Positions 1-9,456 are shown, counted from the stretch's first letter. The stretch: 64,000 bases of DNA from an uncultured Sulfitobacter sp. (GCF_947499945.1 NZ_CANMQD010000002.1:186001-250000), one strand, 5' to 3'. Numbers and translations are program-made. The notes: generated by a model not told the origin, from the letters alone.

Positions 1-81
1 GTGACGTGTGGGCAAAGTCGCGTGTGGTTCGAGCGTTCTTTTGGAAGTATGCCAATTGCGGAATTTTCCGCCATCGCCTGA
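1..81 (+). other. Possible 3' end of an upstream gene
   Basis: One forward frame is open from the first base to a TGA at 79-81, encoding about 26 residues ending in EFSAIA. It could be the tail of a gene that begins outside the window, but it is too short to recognise and may be chance. Nothing else is seen before the helicase start at 124. Confidence 0.15.
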
Positions 82-123
82 ACGCCTCTGGTCCCTGCGC
101 TGCCGGCCCTCTAATGTCCGCGC

Positions 124-1662
124 ATGACCACAGAGCTTACATATTCCGACGATCAGGCCGCAGCACATGATGCTGTTTGTACAATGCTGCAATCTGCGGG
201 GGTGAGCCTTGCTGATGATCTGCTGATGCCGCCCAAAGGCACCAAAAATCAGGTCATGGCGGTGACGGGCAAGGCGGGGTCGGGTAAGACGCTTCTGCTA
301 GCGGAACTGTATAAAGCGTTGGAAGCGGCGGGCGTCGATATCGTTTCGGGCGATTACGAAAGCAAGAAGCGCAAGGACAAGCGCACGCTTGCGATCCTTG
401 CACCCACAAACAAAGCGGCGAGCGTGCTGCGCCTGCGCGGGGTACCCGCCACGACAATCCATCGCATTCTTTATACCCCCGTCTATGACCCTGAATACGA
501 GCGCATTGCGGAGTGGCTGGCCGGCAATGGTGAGCGACCTGTGGATGTTGAGGGGCTGACTGAGATTGCCCTCGATCGCGCCCATGCGTTTTATCAAAAC
601 AACAAATCCATTCCCGGTGCTTTGGCCGCCGCAGGTTTGCGCGGCAGTGATTTCATCACCGGCTGGAAGCGGCGGGAGGAGCCGTTGGATATCGGTTTTG
701 TCGACGAATCCTCGATGCTGGATGACAAGCAATTCGAAGATCTCAAAGAAATTTTTCCGACGCTACTGCTGTTCGGTGATCCTGCGCAGCTCGCTCCTGT
801 TGGGCAATCTGGCACGATGGTCTTCGAGAAATTGCCAGAAAAACGTGTCATGAACCTGAACCGCATTTTTCGGCAGGAGGCGGATAATCCGATCCTTGAT
901 CTGGCCCATGCGCTTGCTGATCCCGACATCGGGTTCGAGCAGTTCGAGCGGATGATTGAGGATGCGTCAAAGCGTGACGCGCGTGTCGTCTGGGGGCAGC
1001 GGGTTGAAGTGGATTTGATGGCGCGTTCCCCCGTGTTGGTCTGGCGTAATGCCACACGTATCCGTCTGATCAATGCTTTCCGCCGTGTGCATGGTGCACC
1101 CGAAGACGCGCTGATCGAAGGTGAACCGTTGATTTGTGATGGGATTGAATTGCCGCTCAAACATCGCAAAAAGCGGCTCGACCTTGAAGCGCGGGGCCTG
1201 ATCAAGGGGGCACAGGTTGTCTACCTCGGGGCAGGGCGCAAACCGGGTTTTTCACGTCTGCATGTGATGGGGGCCGAAGACCCGCAGGTGAGTGCTGCGA
1301 GTATCGTGAAAATTGAAAAGCCCGATGAGGAGGAGCCGTTCATCCCTTTCGCCGCACGTATGGGGGCCACATTTTTGCACGGTGCTGCCGTGACGATCCA
1401 CAAGGCGCAGGGCTCCCAGTGGGACACCGTGCAGGTCTTTGCGCCCGATCTTTATGCGGCCGCACGGATGGGGCGGATGGAAGCGGGGCAGCCCTTGTGG
1501 AAGCGACTGGCCTATGTGGCGATAACACGGGCGCAGAACAGGCTGATCTGGGTGGTGCGCAACCGCCTGTCGACGCCAACTTATGCGTTGAATGTGGATG
1601 ATTTGCGGGCGACGCCTGCGGCGAAGTTAACGCTGGATGCAACCGAGGAGGAATTGGGATGA
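124..1662 (+). CDS. RecD-like ATP-dependent DNA helicase (SF1)
   Basis: A 512-residue superfamily 1 helicase of the RecD/AAA_30 plus UvrD_C_2 type. Visible motifs are Walker A GKAGSGKT at residues 49-56, the Walker B-like FVDESSM near 193, GDPAQLAPVG near 220, TIHKAQGSQWD near 430 and the motif VI region AYVAITRAQNR near 470. Known relatives unwind DNA ends or branched DNA; as a single short polypeptide without RecB/RecC neighbours it is more likely a stand-alone repair helicase than exonuclease V alpha. The stop codon overlaps the ATG of the downstream SDR gene (ATGA), so the two are probably co-transcribed. The N-terminal D-loop nicking residues of relaxases are not seen. Confidence 0.85.
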   Translation: MTTELTYSDDQAAAHDAVCTMLQSAGVSLADDLLMPPKGTKNQVMAVTGKAGSGKTLLLAELYKALEAAGVDIVSGDYESKKRKDKRTLAILAPTNKAASVLRLRGVPATTIHRILYTPVYDPEYERIAEWLAGNGERPVDVEGLTEIALDRAHAFYQNNKSIPGALAAAGLRGSDFITGWKRREEPLDIGFVDESSMLDDKQFEDLKEIFPTLLLFGDPAQLAPVGQSGTMVFEKLPEKRVMNLNRIFRQEADNPILDLAHALADPDIGFEQFERMIEDASKRDARVVWGQRVEVDLMARSPVLVWRNATRIRLINAFRRVHGAPEDALIEGEPLICDGIELPLKHRKKRLDLEARGLIKGAQVVYLGAGRKPGFSRLHVMGAEDPQVSAASIVKIEKPDEEEPFIPFAARMGATFLHGAAVTIHKAQGSQWDTVQVFAPDLYAAARMGRMEAGQPLWKRLAYVAITRAQNRLIWVVRNRLSTPTYALNVDDLRATPAAKLTLDATEEELG

Positions 1663-2357
1663 AATCCATTTTGATTACTGGGGCCAGTTCTGGAATTGGT
1701 CGTGCAACGGCCGAAGCTTTCCTTGAAACTGGCTGGCGCGTGGGACTCGTGGCGCGGCGCAAAGAGCTTTTGGAAGAAGTGGCAAAGGGGCATGATGAAG
1801 CAATGGTCTTGTCTGTGGATGTGACGGATACGCTAGCGATGGCGGATGCCTTCGCCACCTTTGGCGAGATTGATGTGCTCTTTAACAATGCAGGCATGTT
1901 CGGCCCTTCTGCGCCGATTGACGAGATTGCGCTGGACGACTGGGCGCAGGTTTTGAATGTGAACCTGAATGGAATGTTCATCGCTGCAAGACTGGCTTTT
2001 GGTGCGATGCGGACATCGGGTCGTGGTGGGCGGATTATCAACAATGGCTCCATCTCGGCGCATACACCGCGCGAGGGCTCGGTTTGCTATACCACCACCA
2101 AACATGCGATTACAGGACTGACCAAATCGCTGGCACTGGACGGGCGGCCCTTCGACATCACGGCGGGGCAGATTGACATCGGCAATGCCGAGAGTCCGAT
2201 TGTCACCGACCTCAAGGCTGCTAACCCAGGAATGCACACAATGGATGTCGGACATGCAGCACAATCAGTGCTGCACATGGCGCAGTTGCCGTTGAGTGCT
2301 AACGTGCCGTTTATGACCGTGATGGCGACCAAGATGCCCTATATGGGCCGCGGTTGA
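1659..2357 (+). CDS. SDR family NAD(P)-dependent oxidoreductase
   Basis: A 232-residue classical short-chain dehydrogenase. The Rossmann motif TGASSGIG lies at residues 7-14, the NNAG motif at about 75, and the catalytic Tyr-x3-Lys is YTTTK at about 143, preceded by a Ser in NGSIS. Substrate cannot be predicted. The start ATG overlaps the helicase stop by 4 nt, implying translational coupling. The gene ends 9 nt before the convergent TIGR02186 gene. Confidence 0.85.
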   Translation: MKSILITGASSGIGRATAEAFLETGWRVGLVARRKELLEEVAKGHDEAMVLSVDVTDTLAMADAFATFGEIDVLFNNAGMFGPSAPIDEIALDDWAQVLNVNLNGMFIAARLAFGAMRTSGRGGRIINNGSISAHTPREGSVCYTTTKHAITGLTKSLALDGRPFDITAGQIDIGNAESPIVTDLKAANPGMHTMDVGHAAQSVLHMAQLPLSANVPFMTVMATKMPYMGRG

Positions 2358-2366
2358 GGCAGCCCC

Positions 2367-3131
2367 CTAACGGCGGAAGACTGAAAAGATCGCCGAAGCG
2401 CCCCAGCCCGCGAAAATCGCAATACCAAGCGAGAGCAAGCCGTAAAGGAATGCCCGCTCGCGGCTGAGCGTAAACAGCCACCGCTCCATCCCGACTTTGC
2501 GCACGTAAATGCTTGTCTCGTACTGGGCAACGACGTCGCCGCTGCGGGTGAGGAAAATGCGGGTTTGGTAGTCACCCTCGGTCAACGCAGCAGGTAGAGC
2601 GATTGAGGTACGAAAAAGCGTCTGCTCGTCTACGCTGACTGTACCTTCATTCAATTGATATTGGTTTGATTTTGATTTGATCCGGATCAGCGCTTCGGTG
2701 AATGTTTCGCTGTTGGAGATGTTGTCAGGTGCGCCGACGGAGCGGATGGCGCGGGGGATCGAGACGCTGTGGCGCACGTCTTCTGTCTCACTCAATGACA
2801 GACCCATTAAGGTGCTAGTGGAGACGGCATAAAAGCTTGGCGCACTGTCGATCTCGACGGCGTCGGTGTTCACCCAAATGCCGAACTTCTTTTCTTTGCG
2901 TCGTACGGTGACAGGTTCGGACGGACCGGACACAGTCACGATAACTTCCATAGGTGGCTCGGCGGGGAAGGGGGCATCGCGCTTGACCGCGCCAAAGATT
3001 AGAATTTCTGAGCCGTCAAAGTTGGTATTGATCGAGACAGTGTCGCTGCTTAGTCCCAACACAACTTCTTCCGCCATGGCAGGCAGGGATGCTGCGATGC
3101 ATAGGGCGACGGATAGGATCAGGCGGCGCAT
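2367..3131 (-). CDS. TIGR02186 family protein (predicted exported, one C-terminal TM)
   Basis: A 254-residue protein with a clear N-terminal signal peptide (MRRLILSVALCIAASLPAMA) and a hydrophobic C-terminal anchor (ERAFLYGLLSLGIAIFAGWG), so most of it should face the periplasm. It matches the alphaproteobacterial conserved family TIGR02186, usually encoded directly after a TauE/SafE transporter, as here. The TauE stop and this start overlap as TAATG with a GGAGG ribosome site just upstream, indicating tight coupling. Its biochemical role is unknown; a periplasmic accessory to the transporter is inference from this linkage. Confidence 0.75.
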   Translation of the reverse strand: MRRLILSVALCIAASLPAMAEEVVLGLSSDTVSINTNFDGSEILIFGAVKRDAPFPAEPPMEVIVTVSGPSEPVTVRRKEKKFGIWVNTDAVEIDSAPSFYAVSTSTLMGLSLSETEDVRHSVSIPRAIRSVGAPDNISNSETFTEALIRIKSKSNQYQLNEGTVSVDEQTLFRTSIALPAALTEGDYQTRIFLTRSGDVVAQYETSIYVRKVGMERWLFTLSRERAFLYGLLSLGIAIFAGWGASAIFSVFRR

Positions 3132-4042
3132 TAGTGGCCTCCTGCGGCAATGGAATAAAGCTCGGTCGGTTGTAGAAGCAGTTCAAGCGCCAGCTTGCCG
3201 CAAACGGCGAGGACCATCATGGCAAGCAGGATGCGCAGCTGCTCCGCCTTCATCTTGACCCCGATGCGCGTGCCGATCTGTGCACCGATTACACCACCTA
3301 CGAGCAGCAAAACAGCCAGCACAATGTCTACCGTATAGTTCGTTGTAGCGTGGAGCATGGTGGTGAAAGCGGTCACAAAAATGATCTGAAAGAGTGACGT
3401 GCCCACAACCACTTTGGTTGGCATGCCGAGAAGATAAATCATCGCAGGCACCATAATAAAGCCGCCTCCGACACCCATAATCGCAGCGAGAATACCGACC
3501 AGCACCCCAACGATCAGCGGTGGAATGACAGAGATATAGAGGCCGGACACGCGAAACCGCATTTTGAACGGAAGGCCATGAATCCAGTTATGCTTTTTGC
3601 GCTTGGGTGCTTTGCCCTTCTTCACGTTGCGGATGGCATTGAGGCTCTCGAAGAACATCAACCCGCCGATTACGCCGAGGAAAACAACATAGCATAGCTT
3701 GACCAGTAGATCGACTTGGCCCTGTGCCTTGAGGATGTTGAAGACGTAAACGCCCAAGCCCGCACCGACCAGACCGCCGATGAGCAGCACGGTGCCCATC
3801 CTGAGGTCCACTGTCTTTCGCTTAAAATGCGCAAGCACACCAGAGAAGGAGGAGGCAACGATTTGGTTGGCCTCTGTCGCAACAGCCACGGCAGGCGGAA
3901 TACCGATGAAAAACAACAGTGGCGTCATTAAAAATCCACCGCCGACGCCAAACATGCCCGACAAAATACCCACAATTCCACCCAAACCTAAAAGAAGGAA
4001 GGCGTTAACCGATACTTCGGCGATGGGCAGGTAGATTTGCAT
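3131..4042 (-). CDS. Sulfite/organosulfonate exporter, TauE/SafE family
   Basis: A 303-residue polytopic membrane protein with about eight hydrophobic segments and the duplicated Gly-rich motif of TauE/SafE proteins (GMFGVGGGF near residue 30, IMGVGGGFI near 187). Family members export sulfite, sulfoacetate or related anions produced during sulfonate or taurine catabolism. It is first in a two-gene operon with the downstream TIGR02186 gene. No sulfur-oxidation genes are adjacent, so the exact anion is open. Confidence 0.8.
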   Translation of the reverse strand: MQIYLPIAEVSVNAFLLLGLGGIVGILSGMFGVGGGFLMTPLLFFIGIPPAVAVATEANQIVASSFSGVLAHFKRKTVDLRMGTVLLIGGLVGAGLGVYVFNILKAQGQVDLLVKLCYVVFLGVIGGLMFFESLNAIRNVKKGKAPKRKKHNWIHGLPFKMRFRVSGLYISVIPPLIVGVLVGILAAIMGVGGGFIMVPAMIYLLGMPTKVVVGTSLFQIIFVTAFTTMLHATTNYTVDIVLAVLLLVGGVIGAQIGTRIGVKMKAEQLRILLAMMVLAVCGKLALELLLQPTELYSIAAGGH

Positions 4043-4117
4043 AGTTTTCCTTAGGCTGCACTGCTTTCAAAATCAATGATCTAAAAGAGAGGACTTACGG
4101 GTTGCGGTAATCTGGAC

Positions 4118-5089
4118 TTATCTTTCTTTGACATATGGCTCGCCGCCTGCACGTGGCGGTATGGCTTTGCCCACAAAACCGGCGAGGATGATCACTGTCA
4201 TGACATAAGGAAGCGCGGCGAGAAGTTGGCCCTGTACCTTCATGCCAATGAGTTGCTCAATGATGTCAGGGCGGGTTTCCAGTGCGCCAAACAGACCGAA
4301 GAGCAGCGTGGCATAAAGCGCGTGCCACGGGCGCCACTTGGCAAAGATGAGGGCTGCGAGGGCGATAAAGCCGCGGCCTGCTGACATGTCTTTGACAAAG
4401 CCTGCTTGCAGCGCGGTACTAAGGTATGCGCCTGCAATCCCGCACAGGATTCCGCAAATGCCCACTGCGGCAAAGCGCAGGCCGACGACCGAGACACCCG
4501 CTGTATCAACGGCAGCAGGGTTCTCGCCAACAGCACGCAGGCGCAGGCCGAACCGGGTGCGGAAGAGAAGCCACCATGTGAAGGGGACCGCCGCAAAAGC
4601 CACATAGACGAGGATCGAGTGGCCCGAGATAAGCTCATAATAAAGGGGGCCGAGAATTGGCACGCCTTGGAGCGCTTCGGCGAAGGGAAGGGTGATCGGT
4701 TCAAACCGCCCATTGCCGATGAGTGAGGGCGTTCGGCCCCCTTGTTTGAACCACGCCTGCGCAATCAGGACTGTGAGGCCCGCGGCGAGAAAGTTGATCG
4801 CAACGCCTGAGATAAGCTGGTTTCCGCGAAAGGTGATGGATGCGATGCCGTGGATTGCACTGAGCACCAGCGACGCACCAATACCAGCCATCAGACCGAC
4901 CCAGACATTGCCCGTTATCGCGGCAATGGCCGCAGAAAAGAAGGCGGCAGCAAGCATTTTGCCCTCTAGGCCGATGTCGAAGATGCCTGCGCGCTCGGAG
5001 TATAGCCCCGCAAGACAGGCCAGCAGTAACGGCGTCGCAAGGCGCACTGTTGAGTCCAGAAGTTGGAGGAGGGTGAGATACATGTCCAT
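4118..5089 (-). CDS. BMP-type ABC transporter permease, second subunit (YufQ-like)
   Basis: A 323-residue inner-membrane permease of the BPD_transp_2 family, with eight to ten hydrophobic segments and the conserved motif GLRLRAVGENPAAVDTAGV in the cytoplasmic coupling loop. It pairs with the permease at 5093-6190. The start ATG has an AAGGAGG ribosome site lying over the end of the preceding gene. Last gene of the importer operon; known homologous importers (YufNOPQ, RnsABCD, NupABC) move nucleosides. Confidence 0.85.
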   Translation of the reverse strand: MDMYLTLLQLLDSTVRLATPLLLACLAGLYSERAGIFDIGLEGKMLAAAFFSAAIAAITGNVWVGLMAGIGASLVLSAIHGIASITFRGNQLISGVAINFLAAGLTVLIAQAWFKQGGRTPSLIGNGRFEPITLPFAEALQGVPILGPLYYELISGHSILVYVAFAAVPFTWWLLFRTRFGLRLRAVGENPAAVDTAGVSVVGLRFAAVGICGILCGIAGAYLSTALQAGFVKDMSAGRGFIALAALIFAKWRPWHALYATLLFGLFGALETRPDIIEQLIGMKVQGQLLAALPYVMTVIILAGFVGKAIPPRAGGEPYVKER

Positions 5090-5092
5090 GCT

Positions 5093-6190
5093 CTACACCT
5101 CCTTGCGTTTGCGCAAGGCGAGGAAGACGCGCTCGAGCGGCATGCGCACCATGTTGTCGAGCGCACCTGTGAAGAGGATCACCAGCGCTTGGATCACAAC
5201 GATGAGTTCGCGCGGGATGGTGGTCCAAAGCGCCAGTTCGGCACCACCTTGGTAGAGGAACCCGAAGAGGATTGCGGCGATAAACACGCCCAAGGGATGC
5301 GATCGGCCCATAAGCGCCACAGCGATGCCGATAAAGCCTGCGCCTTCGACGGAATTGAGGACCAGACGCTCTGCCTCGCCCATAACGTTGTTGATTGCCA
5401 TCATGCCCGCAAGTGCGCCCGAAATCATCATAGTGATCATGATAATTTTGACGGGTGCAATGCCTGCGTATTTCGCTGCAGATTCAGAGTGGCCGAAGCT
5501 GCGGATCTCGTAGCCCAGCCGCGTACGCCATATCAGAAACCAAAGGAATACACAGGCCGCAATCGCCACTAGAAGCGAGACATTGGCGGGAGCGGATTTT
5601 GAAAAGGCGATGCCAAAGGGGGCGAGCATCTCATGGAGCGTGGGCAGGTGGACGGCCTCGGGAAAGCGTGCGGTGGCAGGGTCCATTGACCCTTGGGGGC
5701 GCAGGACATTGACGAGCACATAATTGAGCAGAGAGGCGGCGATGAAGTTGAACATGATTGTGGTTATGACGATATGGCTGCCGCGTTTTGCCTGAAGATA
5801 AGCGGGGATTGCCGCCCAGGCCGCGCCGAACAGACCTGCGGCGACTGCCGCGCCGATGAGGGCCAGCGACCAATGGGGCCATGGGATATACAGGCACGCG
5901 AGGGCGACACCAAGGCCGCCCAATGCGGCCTGTCCCTCACCTCCGATGTTGAACAGGCGCGCATGGAAAGCGATGGAAACCGCCAACCCCGTAAACATAA
6001 AATTCGTCGCGTAATAGAGGGTATAGCCCCAGCCATAGGTCGAGCCGAGCGCACCCGTCACCATCAATTTCACTGCGGCCATCGGATCCTCCCCGATGGC
6101 GAGGATTACCAGCGCCGACAGGATCGCGGCGAGCAACAATGAGATGAGCGGCACGAGGATCACCTCGGCCCATTTTGGCATCACATCCAT
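5093..6190 (-). CDS. BMP-type ABC transporter permease, first subunit (YufP-like)
   Basis: A 365-residue permease of the BPD_transp_2 superfamily. It has multiple TM segments and the coupling-loop pattern YEIRSFGHSESAAKYAGI, equivalent to the AVGENPxAA motif of its partner. The ATG directly follows the ATPase stop (TAGATG) with GGGGAGG upstream, so translation is coupled. Acts with the 4118-5089 permease as a heterodimeric channel. Confidence 0.85.
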   Translation of the reverse strand: MDVMPKWAEVILVPLISLLLAAILSALVILAIGEDPMAAVKLMVTGALGSTYGWGYTLYYATNFMFTGLAVSIAFHARLFNIGGEGQAALGGLGVALACLYIPWPHWSLALIGAAVAAGLFGAAWAAIPAYLQAKRGSHIVITTIMFNFIAASLLNYVLVNVLRPQGSMDPATARFPEAVHLPTLHEMLAPFGIAFSKSAPANVSLLVAIAACVFLWFLIWRTRLGYEIRSFGHSESAAKYAGIAPVKIIMITMMISGALAGMMAINNVMGEAERLVLNSVEGAGFIGIAVALMGRSHPLGVFIAAILFGFLYQGGAELALWTTIPRELIVVIQALVILFTGALDNMVRMPLERVFLALRKRKEV

Positions 6191-7783
6191 CTATTTCGCC
6201 TCCCCGTCGCCTGCATAGGCGAGGTTTTCCTCGATTTCCGCGACGCTATGCGGTGTGTCGGTGTCGGTAATACCCGCCATGAGTAGGCCGAGCTCTTTCT
6301 CGTCCGTCTCGGAGGGCAGGCGTTCGCCCATGATGTGGCCATCGAACATAACGGCGATACGGTCACTCAGCGCCAGGATTTCGTCCAGCTCGACACTGAC
6401 GAGCAGCACTGCTTTTCCCTTGTCGCGCAGGGCGACGATCTGTTGGTGAATAAATTCAATCGCACCGATATCGACGCCGCGCGTGGGTTGTCCAATCAGC
6501 AGCAGGTCGGGGTTCCGCTCAATCTCGCGGGCAAGGACGATCTTTTGCTGGTTGCCGCCAGAGAAGTTTTTGGCGCTGAGTTTGGGGTTAGGCGGGCGCA
6601 CGTCAAAACGCTCCATCTTGCCCTCGGTGTCGGCACGGATCGCGGCATTGTCCATCAGAATGCCAGAGCGGTAGGCGGGGTCGTTGTGATAGCCGAAGGC
6701 GACGTTTTCCCACGCCGTAAAATCCATGATTAGCCCCTCACGCTGTCGGTCCTCGGGCACATGGGCGATGCCACGTGCACGGCGCGATTGCCCATCGGAG
6801 TATTTGCCCGTGAGGTCGAGGGACTGACCGTTAACGGTGATACTGCCTGTCCCATCCGCATAGCCGCCGAGGACTTCAAGCAGTTCGGACTGCCCATTAC
6901 CCGCAACGCCTGCAATGCCAAGGACTTCGCCAGCGCGCACTTGCAAGCTGATGCCTTTGAGGCGTTCTACACCCTTGTCGTCACGTACCCGTAGGTCGTT
7001 GACGCTCAGTACAAGTGCGCCGGGTTTTGCAGGTGCTTTGTCGACACGGAGCAAAACTTTTCGGCCTACCATCAATTCGGCCAATTCGGCAGGAGACGTC
7101 TCGGATGTCTTGACCGTGGCAGTCATTTCACCACGCCGCATCACTGAAACCGTGTCGGTGGTATCCATGATCTCGCGCAGCTTGTGCGTAATGAGGATGA
7201 TCGTTTTTCCCTCGGCCCGCAGCCGGTCAAGGATGCGGAATAGCTGGTCGGCCTCCGCAGGGGTGAGTACGCCAGTCGGTTCGTCCAGAATGAGGATATT
7301 GGCCTGACGGTATAGCGCTTTGAGGATCTCGACACGCTGTTGCATGCCCACGCCGATGTCCTGAATAAGCGCATCAGGTTCGACGCTTAGGCCGTAATCA
7401 TCGGCAAGTTCAATCAGGGTGCGCCGCGCCTTTGCGATGGAGGGTTTGAGCCAGCGGCCATCCTCTGCACCCAGAATGATATTCTCAAGGACGGTAAAGT
7501 TTTCAACCAGTTTAAAGTGCTGGAATACCATGCCGATGCCTGCGGCAATGGCCGCCTGACTGTCGGTAATGTTTGTCTTTTTACCGCCAATGAAAATCTC
7601 GCCCTTATCCGCTTTGTAAAAACCATAGAGGATCGACATCAGGGTAGATTTGCCCGCGCCATTCTCGCCGATAATGCCGTGGATCGTGCCCGGCATCACG
7701 CGGATCGAAATATCTTTATTGGCTTGCACGGGGCCAAAGGCTTTTGAGATGCCTTTGAGTTCGATGGCGGGAGCAGTGGTCAT
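6191..7783 (-). CDS. ABC importer ATPase with two nucleotide-binding domains (YufO/RbsA-like)
   Basis: Two fused ABC domains. The first has Walker A GENGAGKST near residue 42 and a non-canonical signature region (IGVGMQQRVEILKAL). The second has the degenerate Walker A GVAGNGQSE and signature FSGGNQQK, the usual asymmetry of sugar/nucleoside importers of this class. The start is placed at the ATG at 7783 (MTTAPAIELKG), which has AAGGA seven bases upstream; an in-frame ATG 15 bases earlier lacks a good site. It energises the two downstream permeases. A strong stem-loop separates it from the binding-protein gene upstream. Confidence 0.85.
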   Translation of the reverse strand: MTTAPAIELKGISKAFGPVQANKDISIRVMPGTIHGIIGENGAGKSTLMSILYGFYKADKGEIFIGGKKTNITDSQAAIAAGIGMVFQHFKLVENFTVLENIILGAEDGRWLKPSIAKARRTLIELADDYGLSVEPDALIQDIGVGMQQRVEILKALYRQANILILDEPTGVLTPAEADQLFRILDRLRAEGKTIILITHKLREIMDTTDTVSVMRRGEMTATVKTSETSPAELAELMVGRKVLLRVDKAPAKPGALVLSVNDLRVRDDKGVERLKGISLQVRAGEVLGIAGVAGNGQSELLEVLGGYADGTGSITVNGQSLDLTGKYSDGQSRRARGIAHVPEDRQREGLIMDFTAWENVAFGYHNDPAYRSGILMDNAAIRADTEGKMERFDVRPPNPKLSAKNFSGGNQQKIVLAREIERNPDLLLIGQPTRGVDIGAIEFIHQQIVALRDKGKAVLLVSVELDEILALSDRIAVMFDGHIMGERLPSETDEKELGLLMAGITDTDTPHSVAEIEENLAYAGDGEAK

Positions 7784-7843
7784 GAGGCAGTCCTTCACAC
7801 CTGCGCGCAGCGGCAGCCAGCAACAGGGAGTCTCAATAGAGTA

Positions 7844-7871
7844 GGGCCGCGCTGAATTGTCAACGCGGCCC
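7844..7871 (-). terminator. GC-rich stem-loop between binding-protein and ATPase genes
   Basis: Perfect 8-bp inverted repeat GGGCCGCG / CGCGGCCC with a 12-nt loop, 20 nt after the BMP gene stop. There is no T-run, so it is more likely an mRNA-stabilising or partial-attenuation structure that keeps binding-protein mRNA in excess over the membrane components, a common arrangement in ABC operons. Confidence 0.5.
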
Positions 7872-7891
7872 CGATAGATGTTATGCGTCGA

Positions 7892-8890
7892 TTAGAAGTC
7901 GAGCGCGGGGCAGCTATCGTTCTCATAGTAGGAAGCAACGGTCAGATCGCCTGCGATGATCTGTGCGCGAGCCGCGTCTACGGCTGTTTTCATCTCGTCG
8001 CTGATCAGGGATGCGTTGTTCTCGTCCAGCGCATAACCGACGCCATCTTCGGCAAGGCCAAGTGTGAAGACGCCAGTTTCAACTTCGGTGCCCGCTTTGA
8101 GCGCGTCATAGACCGCAACGTCCACACGCTTGAGCATGGAGGTCAGAACCTTACCGGGGTGCAGGTGGTTCTGGTTGCTGTCCACACCGATGGCCAGAAT
8201 GTCCTGATCTGCTGCTGTTTGCAAAACCCCCACGCCTGTACCGCCCGCAGCTGCGAAGACAACATCTGCACCTTGGGAGATTTGTGCGGTTGTCAGCTCG
8301 GAGCCTTTTACCGGATCATTCCACGCGGCAGGTGTTGTGCCTGTCATGTTTGCCACGATTTTTACATCGGGGTTTGCAGCCTTTGCACCTTGGGCAAAGC
8401 CGCAGCCGAAGTGACGGATGAGCGGGATATCCATGCCTCCGATAAAGCCGACTGTGCCGCTCTCGGATTTCATGCCTGCCAGCATACCGACGAGGAAGGA
8501 ACCCTCATGCTCGGCAAAGCCGATCTGGCGGATGTTTGGCGCATCGAGCCATGTGACGTCGATTGCCACAAACTTTGTGTCTGGATAGTCAGGTGCAACA
8601 GCTGTGAGCGGGTCGGCCATGGCAAAGCCCATGGTGATGATCGGGTTTAGACCCGCATCGGCGAAACGGCGCAGCGCTTGCTCCCGCTGGGCCTCGGACT
8701 GAAGTTCGATCTCGCGGTAGGTGCCGCCTGTCTCGTCCGCCCATTTTTGCGCACCATTGTAGGCAGCCTCGTTAAAGGATTTGTCGAACTTTCCGCCCAG
8801 ATCGAAGATCAGCGCAGGTTCGGCCAATGCGGCACCAGCACTCAGTGCGGTGGCTGCAACAGCGCCGAGGAATTTGGTCATGAGGGTCAT
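7892..8890 (-). CDS. BMP family ABC transporter substrate-binding protein
   Basis: Start set at MTLMTKFLGAVAATALSAGA (ATG 8890), preceded by GGGAGAG; a longer open frame upstream lacks signal-peptide character. Signal peptide cleaves near ALA-EPALIFD, giving a periplasmic protein of about 310 residues. The BMP/PnrA motifs GGKFDKSFNEAAY and GFIGGMDIPLIRHFGCGF are visible. Family members bind purine or other nucleosides. First gene of the operon with the ATPase and two permeases. Confidence 0.85.
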   Translation of the reverse strand: MTLMTKFLGAVAATALSAGAALAEPALIFDLGGKFDKSFNEAAYNGAQKWADETGGTYREIELQSEAQREQALRRFADAGLNPIITMGFAMADPLTAVAPDYPDTKFVAIDVTWLDAPNIRQIGFAEHEGSFLVGMLAGMKSESGTVGFIGGMDIPLIRHFGCGFAQGAKAANPDVKIVANMTGTTPAAWNDPVKGSELTTAQISQGADVVFAAAGGTGVGVLQTAADQDILAIGVDSNQNHLHPGKVLTSMLKRVDVAVYDALKAGTEVETGVFTLGLAEDGVGYALDENNASLISDEMKTAVDAARAQIIAGDLTVASYYENDSCPALDF

Positions 8891-8941
8891 AGGTCTCTCC
8901 CAGTTTTTTTTTGTTTTAGGGCGGGCGCCAGAGCCGCCGCA

Positions 8942-8971
8942 CCCAGTATCGCGCGAGGGCGCGATGCTGGG
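8942..8971 (-). other. Leader or inter-operon hairpin
   Basis: Inverted repeat CCCAG-ATCGCGC / GCGCGAT-CTGGG with one internal mismatch and a 4-nt loop. It lies between the rimI stop and the BMP gene start, both on the minus strand. It could end the nfuA-tsaB-rimI transcript or lie in the BMP leader; no T-run follows, so the function is unsure. Confidence 0.35.
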
Positions 8972-9039
8972 GCAAATTGTCTGTGGGGACGGGGGTGGGG
9001 TCAACCTGATTCGTTGAACACGGCGGTCCTGTGGGGCGA

Positions 9040-9456
9040 TTAACCTTGCGTAAGCGCACGGCTCATCAGCATGGCATCCGCTGCGGGGGCATCTGTGCGC
9101 TTGTAATATGCTTTTCGCAGGCCCGTCCGGGCAAATCCGTGTTTGATATAAAGTGCAATTGCAGCCTGATTGTCAGCGGCAACTTCGAGGAATGCGGTCT
9201 CTGCCGTCGCTTGTATTTTCGTAGTCCATTCCATCATCAGTCGGCCTGCGATGCCGCGCCGTTGGTGGGTTGGTGCGACGGCAAGGATCAGCAATTCGCT
9301 TTCGCCCGCAAGGGTGCGGGTGATGGCAAATCCGCCCTCAGTGGTGAGCGCATCTGTAAAAGGTTGCTCCAAAAGCTGTGTGAATTCATCCGCTTGCCAG
9401 CCGCGTTCATGAACAAAGGCAGCTTGATGGATTTCGGCCATTTGCACAGGCGTCAT
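9040..9456 (-). CDS. rimI: Ribosomal-protein-alanine N-acetyltransferase (GNAT)
   Basis: A 138-residue GNAT acetyltransferase. The acetyl-CoA pyrophosphate loop is THQRRGIAGRL near residue 84, followed by LEVAADNQAAIALYIKHGF, which is typical of RimI. It overlaps tsaB by 4 nt (ATGA), the classic tsaB-rimI arrangement. Known RimI acetylates the N terminus of ribosomal protein S18; other protein targets cannot be excluded. Confidence 0.85.
   Translation of the reverse strand: MTPVQMAEIHQAAFVHERGWQADEFTQLLEQPFTDALTTEGGFAITRTLAGESELLILAVAPTHQRRGIAGRLMMEWTTKIQATAETAFLEVAADNQAAIALYIKHGFARTGLRKAYYKRTDAPAADAMLMSRALTQG

Noticed and set aside
1340..2053. 237-codon minus frame over the helicase/SDR junction
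   Set aside because: Spans two convincing coupled genes on the other strand; Ser/Pro/Arg-rich shadow translation.
7883..8650. 255-codon forward frame antisense to the BMP binding-protein gene
   Set aside because: It mirrors the codons of a clear gene, has Cys-rich composition without any family pattern, and lacks a ribosome site.
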